NCBI RefSeq assembly: GCF_002355655.1
Contig: NZ_AP017569.1
Location: 2,108,001 to 2,172,000, forward strand
Origin: Halorubrum trapanicum
GTDB lineage: Archaea > Halobacteriota > Halobacteria > Halobacteriales > Haloferacaceae
Reading direction: 5' to 3'
Length of the DNA stretch: 64,000 nucleotides
The translations under genes and the position numbers were made by a program. Under the pieces are notes generated by a model, which saw nothing but the letters and a program-made list of their open reading frames with translations, did no database searches and was not told where the DNA came from. Position 1 is the stretch's first letter. The number at the start of each line of letters is the position of its first letter. Positions 8,381 to 16,901 of the stretch are shown piece by piece.

Positions 8381-9307
8381 CTATCGGTCGAGTTCGTCCC
8401 GCAGGTCGCCCAGTCGGACCTCGCGCTCGGCGTGGGCGTTGTGCTGGTGGATCGACTCGTCGTTCGACTGCTTCATGTGGATCACGGCGTCGTCCGAGAG
8501 GTGCGGGAACTCCTCGACGGTGCCCTCGGCGAGCGCGCGGACGCAGTCCTCGACGAACTTCGCGTCGGCGTGGGCCTCGTAGGTCATGTGGTCCTCGTCG
8601 GGCCGCTTCGCCATGTTGTAGATGCGGGCGCTCATCGAGTCGCGCGCGACGTCGATCACGTCTCGGAGGTCCACGTCGGGGTGGCCGTCGGTCGTGATCG
8701 TCAGCGTCGCGTGGCCGCGCTGGGAGTGGCCCGGCTGCGGGACGGCGTCCAAGAACTCCTCGGTCGTCTCCTCGTCGACGCCGAGCTCGGCGAGCTTGTC
8801 GCGGGCCCGCGACTCGCTCATCCCCTGCGAGCAGGGGCAGACGGTCATCCCCGTCACCTCGGCGCCGATCTCCTCGCGCGTGCCCTCCTCGGTGGCGGTC
8901 GCGCTGGCGACGATCGTCGCCGTGCTCTGCGTCTCGATGCCGGACGCCGGCGTGTCCTCGCGGGTGACCAGCTCCGCCGACATCGACACCTCGGCGGTGG
9001 TGGTGTAGTCGTGTTTCTCCAAGAGCCGCTCCGCGGCGTCGCCGCAGACGTCCTCGACGCGGTACGCCTCCTCGCGGGTGATGTCCTCTAAGATCTCGTC
9101 GACCGTCGCGAGGTTCCGCGACATGTCGATCCCCTTCCGGCCGCTCGGGAGGTCGACGAACACCTCGAACTCCGCCATGAGGACGATGGGGCGTTTGTCG
9201 CCGCGCGCCAGCTTGACGAGTTTCTCCACGCCGGTGACGCCGACCTGCGAGAGTCCGACGGTGACGTCGGGCGCCGACGCCTGTACGTCCGGCAGCTGAT
9301 GACTCAT
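8381..9307 (-). CDS. mptA: GTP cyclohydrolase MptA (FolE2 type)
   Basis: A 308-residue GTP cyclohydrolase of the COG1469/FolE2 family, which opens GTP to 7,8-dihydroneopterin 2',3'-cyclic phosphate, the first step of pterin cofactor synthesis in archaea. Family hallmarks are visible: [10 protein letters not shown] near the start, the metal-binding cysteine motif [12 protein letters not shown] near residue 160, and conserved histidines in [14 protein letters not shown] and [10 protein letters not shown]. Length matches the archaeal family. The start at 9307 gives [11 protein letters not shown]; in-frame sequence further upstream is G-rich noncoding-like. It converges on structured repeat copy 1. 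Cytoplasmic. Confidence 0.93.
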   Translation of the reverse strand: MSHQLPDVQASAPDVTVGLSQVGVTGVEKLVKLARGDKRPIVLMAEFEVFVDLPSGRKGIDMSRNLATVDEILEDITREEAYRVEDVCGDAAERLLEKHDYTTTAEVSMSAELVTREDTPASGIETQSTATIVASATATEEGTREEIGAEVTGMTVCPCSQGMSESRARDKLAELGVDEETTEEFLDAVPQPGHSQRGHATLTITTDGHPDVDLRDVIDVARDSMSARIYNMAKRPDEDHMTYEAHADAKFVEDCVRALAEGTVEEFPHLSDDAVIHMKQSNDESIHQHNAHAEREVRLGDLRDELDR

Positions 9308-9598
9308 TACGAAGGTGATAGGGACTGCCGGGATTAGCCCTTTCGGAAGGGGGAGGTGCGTCTGGTAGTCGCGTGCGCGTGCGAGTCGGCCGCGCGTGGG
9401 AACGGGAGAACTCGGCGGTCGCGGCGGGGGCCCGTCGCTCCCGGGCTGCCGCGACCGTGGGCTGCCGGAATCGTGGGTCGCCGATCGCGGGCCGCCGGAA
9501 TCGCAGGCTTCGCCGCTCTCCGCGTGTGTGAGGCCTCCACGTCCAGCGGGCCGTAACGCACGATTTATAACGGCGGCAGCGGAAGGTATCCCAAGACC
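9308..9598. promoter_or_regulatory. Divergent promoter region, rpl21e TATA box
   Basis: A 291-bp spacer between mptA (leftward) and the L21e gene (rightward). ATTTATAA at 9563-9570 is the TATA box for L21e, about 30 nt before its ATG at 9599. The middle (9430-9530) contains imperfect short direct repeats of GCCGGAATCG type but no gene is supported. Confidence 0.5.
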
Positions 9599-9892
9599 AT
9601 GCCGAGTTCCAATGGGCCGCAGAAGGCGACTCGCGACAAGCTCTCGAACAAACCCCGCAACCGCGGCACCTCCCCGCCGCAGCGAGCGATCCAGGAGTTC
9701 GAGGAGGGATCGCAGGTCCACCTCAAGATCGACCCGAGCGTCCCCAAGGGGCGCTTCCACCCGCGCTTCGACGGCCGGACCGGAACCGTCGTCGGCAAGC
9801 AGGGCTCCGCGTTCAAAGTCGAGATCCCGGACGGCGGCAAGACGAAGACGCTCATCGTCACCGCCGCCCACATGCGGGCCCAGCAGAACTGA
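9599..9892 (+). CDS. rpl21e: 50S ribosomal protein L21e
   Basis: A 97-residue large-subunit protein of the eukaryotic/archaeal L21e family. It shows the basic N-terminal region ([19 protein letters not shown]), the family signature around [25 protein letters not shown] and a compact SH3-like barrel with [11 protein letters not shown]. Length is normal. It begins a conserved archaeal run: L21e, RNA polymerase Rpb4-like subunit (1-nt gap), and, after interrupting genes here, DUF655 and KsgA. The TATA box is at 9563-9570. Confidence 0.97.
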   Translation: MPSSNGPQKATRDKLSNKPRNRGTSPPQRAIQEFEEGSQVHLKIDPSVPKGRFHPRFDGRTGTVVGKQGSAFKVEIPDGGKTKTLIVTAAHMRAQQN

Positions 9893-9893
9893 G

Positions 9894-10250
9894 ATGACAA
9901 TTTTCAAGGAAAAACTCGACGAGGAGTACGTCACCACCTCCGAGGCGAAGGAGATCCTCGTGGAGATCGAAGACGAGCGCGCGGAAGACGAGGACCGCGA
10001 CCTCCGCTACGAGCTGGCTCGCGCGATCGAGCACGTCAACCGGTTCGCGGACCTCGACGCCGACGAGTCCCGCGAGCTCGTCGAGGAGCTGGCCGAGCTC
10101 GACCAGATCGACGTGCCGACCGCGGTGAAGATCGCCGACCTGCTTCCCGAGGACCGCACGGAGCTCCGCTCGGTGTTCGCCCAGGAGCGCTACTCCCTCG
10201 ACGGCGAGGAGCTCGACGAGATCCTCAACGTCGTCGCGAAGTACGCCTGA
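9894..10250 (+). CDS. rpoF: RNA polymerase Rpb4-like subunit F
   Basis: A 118-residue subunit F of archaeal RNA polymerase, the partner of subunit E in the stalk that binds emerging RNA and helps open the promoter. It is an all-helical HRDC-like protein: [16 protein letters not shown], the helix [19 protein letters not shown], and the C-terminal pair [17 protein letters not shown] ... [15 protein letters not shown] at 9894 follows the L21e stop by one base, so the two are co-transcribed; a longer in-frame extension upstream overlaps L21e and was rejected. Confidence 0.92.
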   Translation: MTIFKEKLDEEYVTTSEAKEILVEIEDERAEDEDRDLRYELARAIEHVNRFADLDADESRELVEELAELDQIDVPTAVKIADLLPEDRTELRSVFAQERYSLDGEELDEILNVVAKYA

Positions 10251-10324
10251 CCGCGGGTCCCTGCCGGCCCGGCGGGCGGCTCGCCGACACGTTTTTTCAG
10301 AATTCCGTACGTACGTCGAGCCGC

Positions 10325-10759
10325 ATGTACCAGACTACCCTCGTGCCGACCGGCGAGGGCGACGCCGCCCTCGACGCGGTCGACGACGCGATCGAGGTCA
10401 CGGCCGACGACGGGACGGTACACGTCCTCGGCGTCGTCGAGGAGATCCCGATGTACGACCGCTCCGGCAAGCCGGAGAAGTTCGACGACGACGACTCCGA
10501 GCGCCGCGAGCGGCTGGCGGCCGCGGTCGACCGGGTCGCGACGGCCGTCGCGGAGGCCGGAATCGACAGCGAGACGGCGGTCGAGGCCGGGGTCCCGGCC
10601 CACGAGATCGCCGCGTACGCCGACGCCGTCGACGCGGACGCGGTCGTGATGGGCAAGCGCGGCCTCGACGCGGCCGCCGACGACCTGCTCGGGAGCACGA
10701 CCGAGCGCGTCATCCGGAACGCCGACGCGACGGTCGTCTCCGTGCCCGTCTCCGGGTGA
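10325..10759 (+). CDS. Universal stress protein (UspA family)
   Basis: A 144-residue single-domain UspA protein. It has the N-terminal beta strand TTLVPTGEGDAALDAV, the acidic middle and the C-terminal nucleotide-binding signature VVMGKRGLDAAADDLLGSTTERVIRNADATVVSVPV (read in parts), typical of ATP-binding Usp proteins. Exact role is unknown; family members respond to stress. It interrupts the L21e-rpoF and DUF655-ksgA run that is contiguous in many haloarchaea, suggesting later insertion of this gene and its two reverse-strand neighbours. One of three Usp genes in the window. Confidence 0.9.
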   Translation: MYQTTLVPTGEGDAALDAVDDAIEVTADDGTVHVLGVVEEIPMYDRSGKPEKFDDDDSERRERLAAAVDRVATAVAEAGIDSETAVEAGVPAHEIAAYADAVDADAVVMGKRGLDAAADDLLGSTTERVIRNADATVVSVPVSG

Positions 10760-10782
10760 GCGGCGGCTCCTATTCCCCCGGA

Positions 10783-11487
10783 TCAGCGATTCCGTCCGGC
10801 CTCGACGGCGATAGTCCCGAAGAGGTGCCGCTGCCGCTCGCGGACGGCCGCGCGGTCGTCGAGCGCGCGCCGCGCGGCGTCGGTCCGCTCCGCGAGCCGC
10901 CCGAGCGGGTCGTCGGTCCCCGCGTCGAACAGCCGGCCGTTCAGCGCCACGAACGCCCGCAGCGCGGCGTTCGCGGCCCGGTTCCCCCCGGGGACGAACG
11001 CCGCGAGGACGACGGCGTCGCTCAGGTCGCACCAGCGGCTCACGACCGCGTACGGGTCGGGGAACAGCGACGTGACGAACGTCGCGAGGACGCCGTCCGC
11101 GGCCGCGACCGGCGGGCGCTCGGCGTCGGCCTCGACGAGCGAGACGTTCCCCCAGCCGCGCCGCTCGACGAGCCTCGCGGCCCGGTCGAGCATCCGACTC
11201 GAGATGTCGACGCCGACGACGCGGCCGCTCGGCCCGACGGCGTCGCGGAGCGCGGGGAGGTTCACGCCGGGCCCGCAGCCGAACTCGACGACCGTGTCGC
11301 CCGGCGAGAGGTCAAGCGCGCGGACGCAGGCCCGCCGGACGCCGCCGACGGACGCGGTAGCCCGCGCGAACCAGTCGTAGGCGCGGGCCCAGGCGTCGTA
11401 GCCGCGCCGGATCCGGCGTAGCCGGTCCGGCCCTCCCCCCGCGGCCGCGGAGCGCGCCCGATCGGCCGGGTCGCCGTCGCGGGTCAC
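10783..11487 (-). CDS. Class I SAM-dependent methyltransferase
   Basis: A 234-residue methyltransferase with the SAM-binding glycine motif VVEFGCGPGVNLPAL near residue 66, followed by the acidic strand VVGVDISSRML and a motif-II-like LVEADAERPPV. The layout resembles UbiE/COQ5-like small-molecule methyltransferases; the substrate is unknown. The start is a GTG at 11487 that overlaps the stop of the upstream reverse-strand gene as GTGA, indicating translational coupling; no ATG fits better. It forms a two-gene unit with the cysteine-containing protein upstream. Confidence 0.82.
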   Translation of the reverse strand: MTRDGDPADRARSAAAGGGPDRLRRIRRGYDAWARAYDWFARATASVGGVRRACVRALDLSPGDTVVEFGCGPGVNLPALRDAVGPSGRVVGVDISSRMLDRAARLVERRGWGNVSLVEADAERPPVAAADGVLATFVTSLFPDPYAVVSRWCDLSDAVVLAAFVPGGNRAANAALRAFVALNGRLFDAGTDDPLGRLAERTDAARRALDDRAAVRERQRHLFGTIAVEAGRNR

Positions 11488-12281
11488 GGGTCGGCGCCGA
11501 CCGCCGCCGGCGGGGTCTTCGGCCACCACCGCTCCGGGCCGTCGCGGGCGACGGTCGACCGGCACCGCTCCGAGTCCTCGCAGCCCCGCGGCCGCTGGTA
11601 GGCGATCCCGCGCTCGGCCAGGTAGGTGACGTACCCGTCGTCGACGCGGTCCAGCTTCTCGTGGCACACCCACCGCTTCCCGCAGGTCTCGGCCGCGACG
11701 TCCCGGTACGGACAGGTGAACCGCGTCTCCTCGACCCCGCCCGCCGACGCGGTCTCGTCGATCCGCACGCCGACGGACCGGTACGCCAGCCGGAGCCGCC
11801 GGACGACCGCTCGCGGCGAGGACGCGCCGAGGAAGAGGACGTGCGCGAGCGCGTACCCGAAGTCGTGGAGCAGGCGCTCGCCCCGCGTCAGCGACGCGCG
11901 GTCGCCCTCCAGCCGCGACCGAAGGGTGCCGTACCACTCCGCTATCTCGCGGATCTCGTCGCGCAGCGCGGCCGCCTCCGCGAGGGCGTCTCGCCGCTCC
12001 CGCAGGGGCGTCGGTCCGTCCGAGAGCCGGAACGACGGCACCGCCTCGACGTGTTCGAGCACCCGCTCGCGGAGGCAGTCGCCGTCCGCGTGCCCTTCGG
12101 CCCGGCGGCGGAGTTCGGGGTACCAGCGCCGCGTCAGGGCGCCGTACGCCCCGTCGAGCAGCTCGTCGACCCGCTCCGCCGCCTCGGTCGCCTCGTCGCG
12201 GTCCGACCCGCCCCCCTCGGCCGACGCTCCCGGGAACGCCTCGACGAGTCGAACCAGCTCCTCGGGGTCCGGTTTCGCCAT
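11484..12281 (-). CDS. Uncharacterised protein with C-terminal cysteines
   Basis: A 265-residue protein that I do not recognise with confidence. The N-terminal two thirds are helical, Arg/Glu/Ala-rich. The C-terminal ~85 residues carry a patterned set of cysteines: TCPYRDVAAETCGKRWVCHEK and then GCEDSERCRS, suggesting a metal site or, alternatively, a fold like L-2-amino-thiazoline-4-carboxylate hydrolase-type proteins; that resemblance is weak. ATG at 12281 (MAKPDPEELVRL) is chosen over longer frames because the upstream stretch covers the promoter zone of the divergent DUF655 gene. Coupled by a 4-nt overlap to the methyltransferase downstream. Confidence 0.7.
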   Translation of the reverse strand: MAKPDPEELVRLVEAFPGASAEGGGSDRDEATEAAERVDELLDGAYGALTRRWYPELRRRAEGHADGDCLRERVLEHVEAVPSFRLSDGPTPLRERRDALAEAAALRDEIREIAEWYGTLRSRLEGDRASLTRGERLLHDFGYALAHVLFLGASSPRAVVRRLRLAYRSVGVRIDETASAGGVEETRFTCPYRDVAAETCGKRWVCHEKLDRVDDGYVTYLAERGIAYQRPRGCEDSERCRSTVARDGPERWWPKTPPAAVGADP

Positions 12282-12384
12282 GGTACCACGTGGCACCCGA
12301 TCCCCTTGAATCCGCCCGTCGGCGGTCGCGGGTGCGCCCCGCTCCGCCAGCGGTTTTTTCACCGCTCGGAGCGATGAACGATGT

Positions 12385-13026
12385 ATGGACCACGCCGACG
12401 GCGACGGGACGCCGGCCGACGATCGGAGCGGGGCTGACGCCGCCGCGGACGCCGGGGAGAGCACGGGCGGTTCCGACGCCGACGAGGGCCCGACCGCCGT
12501 CCTGCTCGACGTGCTGCCGAACGGGCGTCCGGACGACGAGCGACCCCAATCCAGTAAGTCGCCGGTGGCGTACGGGCTCGGCGACGCCTCGTTCGCGCTG
12601 TACGAGCTGACGCTCGACGACGACGCGGACGTCTCGGTCGGCGACCGGATCGCGCTGGACGGGCCGGCCGTCGGCCGCTACCGCGAGGTGTCGTTCGACG
12701 ACCTCACCCGGAACGCGGCCGCGGAGATCGAGTACGCCGCGGAGGCGATCGTCGAGGCCGACGAGGAGCGCTTCGTCGACTTCTACAACGAGGCGGGCCC
12801 GATCACCCTCCGGCTCCACCAGCTGAACCTGCTGCCCGGGATCGGCAAGAAGCTGCGGAACGACCTCTTAGACGAGCGGAAGCGCGGGCCGTTCGAGAGC
12901 TTCGCGGACGTCGAGGAGCGCATCTCCGGGCTCCACCGCCCGCGGGAGGTGATCCTCGAACGGATCGTCGAGGAGATCCGCGAGGACGACCTGAAGTACC
13001 GGACGTTCGTCGGCCGCGAGGAGTGA
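12385..13026 (+). CDS. DUF655 family protein (helix-hairpin-helix nucleic-acid binding)
   Basis: A 213-residue archaeal DUF655 protein. After an acidic, disordered ~40-residue N-terminus comes a small beta domain (PTAVLLDVLPNGRP ... GDRIALDGP) and a C-terminal helix-hairpin-helix region (LNLLPGIGKKLRNDLLDERKRGPFESFADVEERI, read in parts) typical of DNA/RNA binding. The family sits next to ksgA, L21e and rpoF in many archaea, as here, so a role in ribosome or RNA metabolism is inferred. Gap to ksgA is 76 bp. Confidence 0.88.
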   Translation: MDHADGDGTPADDRSGADAAADAGESTGGSDADEGPTAVLLDVLPNGRPDDERPQSSKSPVAYGLGDASFALYELTLDDDADVSVGDRIALDGPAVGRYREVSFDDLTRNAAAEIEYAAEAIVEADEERFVDFYNEAGPITLRLHQLNLLPGIGKKLRNDLLDERKRGPFESFADVEERISGLHRPREVILERIVEEIREDDLKYRTFVGREE

Positions 13027-13102
13027 GCCGCGCCCTCCATCGGAGGCCGCTCCGGTGACCCCGAAACGAGGCTTTTACCCGAACACCGCGTGTACCCCGG
13101 CT

Positions 13103-14023
13103 ATGACCGACTCATCGACGGGTGAGGGCGCCGCGTACGGGAGCCGCGATCCCGACGCGCTCGCGAGGCGGGCCGGCGCGCGCGCCGACCCCGACCGCGA
13201 CCAGCACTTCCTCGTCGACGACCGGGTCCTCGACCGGATCCCGGGCTACCTCCCCGAGGACGCGGATACCAGTCACCTCCTCGAGATCGGCGGCGGCGCG
13301 GGCGCACTCACGGACCGGCTGCTCGCGACGGCGACTGCCGACGCTGCGGACGCCGCGGACGCCGCCGACCGCGACCCCGGCCGCCTGACGGTTATCGAGC
13401 GCGACGGCGCCTTCGCAGAGTTCCTCCGCGAGGAGTTCGCGGACGCGGTCGCCGACGGGTCCCTCGACGTGGTGGAGGGCGACGCGCTCGACGTCGAGCT
13501 CCCGCCGTTCACCGCCTGCGTCGCCAACCTCCCGTACGGCGTCTCCTCGGAGATCGCCTTCCGACTGCTCCCCGAGAAGAAGCCGCTCGTGTTGATGTTC
13601 CAGGCGGAGTTCGCCGACCGGATGGTCGCGTCCGCCGGCGAGTCCGAGTACGGTCGGCTCTCGGTGTCGGCGCAGCACTACGCCGACGTGGAAGTCGTCG
13701 AGCGCGTCCCGAAAGAGGCGTTCGACCCGCAGCCGGCCGTCGAGAGCGCCGTCGTGCGCTGTACCCCCCGGGATCCGGACTACGCCGTCGGCGACGAGGC
13801 GTTCTTCCTCCGGTTCGTGAAGGCGCTGTTCACCCAGCGGCGCAAGACGGTGCGGAACGCGGTGCGGAACACCGCGCACATCTCGGGGCTCGACGACCCC
13901 GAGGCCGTCGTCGACGCGGCCGACGAGAAGCTCATGGGCAGCCGTCCCGGCACGCTGGAACCGGCGGCGTTCGCCGCGCTCGCCGAGCTGGCCCGCGAGC
14001 GCGGCGCCCCGACGGAGGCGTGA
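13103..14023 (+). CDS. rsmA: 16S rRNA adenine dimethyltransferase KsgA/RsmA
   Basis: A 306-residue Dim1/KsgA enzyme that dimethylates two adjacent adenines near the 3' end of 16S rRNA during small-subunit maturation. Visible motifs: QHFLVDDRVLDRI at the N-terminus, SAM motif LLEIGGGAGALTDRLL near residue 57, acidic loop TVIERDG, and the catalytic N6-adenine motif VANLPYGVSSEIAF near residue 142. ATG at 13103 is preferred over the in-frame GTG at 13055, which would add residues overlapping promoter-like sequence. The following mscS-like gene starts within 3 nt of its stop. Confidence 0.95.
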   Translation: MTDSSTGEGAAYGSRDPDALARRAGARADPDRDQHFLVDDRVLDRIPGYLPEDADTSHLLEIGGGAGALTDRLLATATADAADAADAADRDPGRLTVIERDGAFAEFLREEFADAVADGSLDVVEGDALDVELPPFTACVANLPYGVSSEIAFRLLPEKKPLVLMFQAEFADRMVASAGESEYGRLSVSAQHYADVEVVERVPKEAFDPQPAVESAVVRCTPRDPDYAVGDEAFFLRFVKALFTQRRKTVRNAVRNTAHISGLDDPEAVVDAADEKLMGSRPGTLEPAAFAALAELARERGAPTEA

Positions 14024-14025
14024 CG

Positions 14026-15195
14026 ATGACCGGTTGGATCGGCCTCGTGACCGAGCTTCAGCGCGCGCTCGCGGGCAACTTCGATCGGTTCGCCGCCTCG
14101 GTCGGAGTCGTCGCGGCCGTGGTGACGGTCCGGTTCCTGACGGGGCGACTGAAGCACGGGGACCGGGACCTCAGTTCCACGCAGCGCCTCCTGCTGTCGG
14201 CGACGGTCGGCGTCGCGACCGCGGTCGGCGCGCTCACGCTGATCGCGGTGTGGGACCGGAGCGGCGCCCTCTTCGAGACGGCCCGGTCGGCGCTGAGCGC
14301 GAACCAGCTGTCGAACGTCGTCCTCGCCGTGATCCTCCTCGCGATCGCGTACGCGCTCACGGACTTCCTCGGCGGGGTGATCCGCGAGATCGGCGCCGAG
14401 AGCGCGTCGATCTCCCAACACCAACAGGAGGTGATCCTCCGGATCACGCAGCTGACCGTCTACACGACCGCGCTGGTCGCCGTCGTCGGGCTGTTCACCG
14501 ACAATGTCGGCGGCCTCCTCGTCGGCGCGGGATTCCTCGGGATCGTGGTCGGGATGGCGGCCCGGCAGACGCTCGGCGCGATCCTCGCGGGCTTCGTGCT
14601 GATGTTCTCCCGGCCGTTCGAGGTGGGCGACTGGGTCGAGATCGGCGACCACGAGGGGACGGTGACGGAGATCTCGATCATGAGCACGCGGCTGCGGTCG
14701 TTCGACGGCGAGGTGATCACGATGCCGAACGACGACGTGCGCGCCGGATCGATCGTCGACCGCTCGCGGCGGAATCGGCTGCGGATCGAGGTCGAGGTCG
14801 GCGTCGACTACGACACCGACGTCGAGCGCGCGGCCGCCGTCGTCGAGGAGGCGGTCGCGGGCGTCGAGGACGTCGCCGAGATGCCCGAGCCCAACGCCGT
14901 GACGAAGCGCTTCGGCGACTCCGCGGTCGTGTTGGGGCTCCGCTACTGGATCCGGAACCCGAGCATGCGGAAGCGCTGGCGCACCCAGACGGCCGCCATG
15001 AACGCGATGAAGGACGCGCTCGAAGACGACGGCATCGTCATCCCGTTCCCGCAGCAGACGCTCTCCGCCCGCGCGGAGGGCGCGAGCGGGCCGCAGGTGG
15101 ACGCGTCGGTCGAGGGCCGGGCGGCGACCCGCGACGGGTCCGAACGCTCCAGTGACGGCGGCGCGGAAGGCGGCGACGAGGGGGACGGTCGATGA
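14026..15195 (+). CDS. Mechanosensitive channel, MscS family
   Basis: A 389-residue small-conductance mechanosensitive channel in the cytoplasmic membrane that releases solutes on hypo-osmotic shock. Four to five hydrophobic helices are visible (around residues 20-38, 55-75, 92-112, 137-155) before the pore-lining helix (LLVGAGFLGIVVGMAARQTLG) and the beta domain RPFEVGDWVEIGDHEGTVTEI. The C-terminal tail is acidic and disordered. An alternative GTG at 14020 overlaps the ksgA stop; ATG at 14026 was chosen. Its last four bases overlap the next gene as ATGA, so ksgA, this gene and the HemK-like gene form one transcription unit. Confidence 0.92.
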   Translation: MTGWIGLVTELQRALAGNFDRFAASVGVVAAVVTVRFLTGRLKHGDRDLSSTQRLLLSATVGVATAVGALTLIAVWDRSGALFETARSALSANQLSNVVLAVILLAIAYALTDFLGGVIREIGAESASISQHQQEVILRITQLTVYTTALVAVVGLFTDNVGGLLVGAGFLGIVVGMAARQTLGAILAGFVLMFSRPFEVGDWVEIGDHEGTVTEISIMSTRLRSFDGEVITMPNDDVRAGSIVDRSRRNRLRIEVEVGVDYDTDVERAAAVVEEAVAGVEDVAEMPEPNAVTKRFGDSAVVLGLRYWIRNPSMRKRWRTQTAAMNAMKDALEDDGIVIPFPQQTLSARAEGASGPQVDASVEGRAATRDGSERSSDGGAEGGDEGDGR

Positions 15196-15809
15196 CCGCC
15201 GGCGGGGACGAGCGCGACGATAGCGACGAGCGCGGCGGCGGCCTCGCGGCGCTGCGCGGCGACGACGACGCGGTCGTGTACCAGCCCGCCGAGGACTCGG
15301 GGCTGCTCGCGGAGGCGGCGGTCGCGGAGGCACACGGGCCCGTGCTGGAGGTCGGCACGGGCTCGGGGTGGGTCGCCGAGCGGATCGCGACCGAGCGCGG
15401 CCTCGCCGTGGTCGGCAGCGACCGCAACCCGCACGCGGCGCGGGAGGCCCGCGGGCGCGGCGTCGAGGCGGTCGTCGCCGACCTGCTCGACCCGTTCCGC
15501 GCGGACGCGTTCGACGCGGTGTGTTTCAACCCGCCGTACCTGCCGACCGACCCCGACAACGAGTGGGACGACTGGATGGAGCACGCGCTCTCGGGCGGCG
15601 AGTCCGGCCGCGAACTCATCGAGCCGTTCCTCGCGGACGTGGGGCGCGTCCTCGCGCCCGACGGCGTCGTCCTCCTGCTCGTCTCCTCGCTCACCGGCTA
15701 CGACGAGGTGCTCGCCTTGGTCGAGGACGCGGGGTTCGACCACGAGCCCGTCGTCGAGGAGTCGTTCCCCTTCGAGACGCTCACGGTGTTGGCGCTGCGG
15801 CGGGAGTGA
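15192..15809 (+). CDS. HemK2/Mtq2-type protein methyltransferase
   Basis: A 205-residue SAM enzyme of the HemK/PrmC-related archaeal group that methylates the glutamine of the GGQ motif in release factor 1. It shows VYQPAEDSGLLAEAA, the SAM motif VLEVGTGSGWVAERI near residue 55 and the diagnostic NPPYLP catalytic motif near residue 115. It is short, lacking the bacterial N-terminal domain, as expected for the Mtq2 group. ATG overlaps the mscS-like gene's stop (ATGA). Some promoter activity for the next gene lies in the 75 bp downstream. Confidence 0.9.
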   Translation: MTAGGDERDDSDERGGGLAALRGDDDAVVYQPAEDSGLLAEAAVAEAHGPVLEVGTGSGWVAERIATERGLAVVGSDRNPHAAREARGRGVEAVVADLLDPFRADAFDAVCFNPPYLPTDPDNEWDDWMEHALSGGESGRELIEPFLADVGRVLAPDGVVLLLVSSLTGYDEVLALVEDAGFDHEPVVEESFPFETLTVLALRRE

Positions 15810-15853
15810 TCGGCGCCTAAAAATAACCCGAAGGCATCAAACGCATTAGCAAA

Positions 15854-15860
15854 TATTATA
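15854..15860 (+). promoter_or_regulatory. TATA box for the methionine synthase pair
   Basis: The AT-rich run at 15840-15861 contains TATTATA (15854-15860), 25-31 nt before the ATG at 15885, so the metE transcript should be leaderless or nearly so. The surrounding sequence is strikingly AT-rich for this genome. Confidence 0.6.
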
Positions 15861-15884
15861 CCACGGCATAGCCAACGCTCGGTA

Positions 15885-16901
15885 ATGACCGAACGAGTCG
15901 CGGCGACGCCGGGGCTGTATCCGCTCCCGGACCGGGCGAAAGAGACGTTATCGGACCTCAAGGGCCACCAGAAGGGCGACCTCCTGAGCGGCGACGAGGG
16001 CGAGGCGATCGTCGCGGAGTACGACGAGGTGCGTGCCGAGTACGTCGACGACCAGCTCGACGCCGGCCTCGACCTGATCAGCGAGGGACAGGGCCGCTGG
16101 GACGACATGATCGCGCACCCGCTGACCGTCAGCGACGCGGTCGAGACCGGCGGGATCGTCCGGTACTACGACAACAACAACTTCTACCGCGACCCGCGCG
16201 TCGTCGACGACCTCGGCTTCTCGGGCGACGTGGCCGGCGAACTGGAGAAGGCGGCCGGCCTGCTCGCCGACGCCGACGGCGCCGCGGACGCGTCGCTGGC
16301 GGCGACGCTCCCCGGCCCGTACTCGCTCGCGGACCTCGCGACCGACGAGCACTACGGCGACGAGGACGAGTTCCAGGCCGCGATCGCCGAGTTCCTCGCG
16401 GGCGAGGTCGCGGCGTTCCCCGACCACGAGACGCTGTTCCTCCTCGAACCGTCGCTCGTCACGAACCCGCCCGCGGAGGGCGACGAGTCGAGCGCGACCG
16501 ACGCGATCGCGACGGTCGCGGCCGAGACCGACGCCGACGTGGTCGTCCAGACCTTCTACGGCGCGCTCGGCGAGAAGCTGTACGCCCACCTCGTCGACGA
16601 GGCGGGCGCGGACGCGCTCGGGCTCGACCTCGTCGCCGGCGACCGCGACGACACCGTCTACAACGTCCAGGAGTTCGGCTCGACCGACTCGCTGTCGCTC
16701 GGGCTCGTCGACGGGCAGAACACGCTCGTCGAGGACGCGGAGACGATAGCCGAGCGCGTCGAGTGGTTCGAGGAACAGATCCCGCTCGAAGGGTTCGACC
16801 GAACCTACCTCACGCCGAACACGGAGCTGTTCTACCTGCCGACCAACAAGTACCGCGAGAAGCTGAACGCGCTCGCCGCCGCCGCGGAGGTGCTCGACTG
16901 A
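15885..16901 (+). CDS. Methionine synthase-like protein, first of two (MetE N-terminal type)
   Basis: A 338-residue protein related to cobalamin-independent methionine synthase. It has TIM-barrel features of the MetE/URO-D superfamily: GLYPLPDRAKETLSDLKGHQKGDLL at the start (read in parts), SEGQGRWDDMIAHPL, and TLPGPYSLADLA. The zinc-ligand His/Cys motifs seen in its neighbour are absent, so it corresponds to the folate-binding or regulatory half rather than the zinc half. It overlaps the next gene by one base (TGATG). In haloarchaea such paired genes are taken to form the methionine synthase; the methyl donor is uncertain. Confidence 0.87.
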   Translation: MTERVAATPGLYPLPDRAKETLSDLKGHQKGDLLSGDEGEAIVAEYDEVRAEYVDDQLDAGLDLISEGQGRWDDMIAHPLTVSDAVETGGIVRYYDNNNFYRDPRVVDDLGFSGDVAGELEKAAGLLADADGAADASLAATLPGPYSLADLATDEHYGDEDEFQAAIAEFLAGEVAAFPDHETLFLLEPSLVTNPPAEGDESSATDAIATVAAETDADVVVQTFYGALGEKLYAHLVDEAGADALGLDLVAGDRDDTVYNVQEFGSTDSLSLGLVDGQNTLVEDAETIAERVEWFEEQIPLEGFDRTYLTPNTELFYLPTNKYREKLNALAAAAEVLD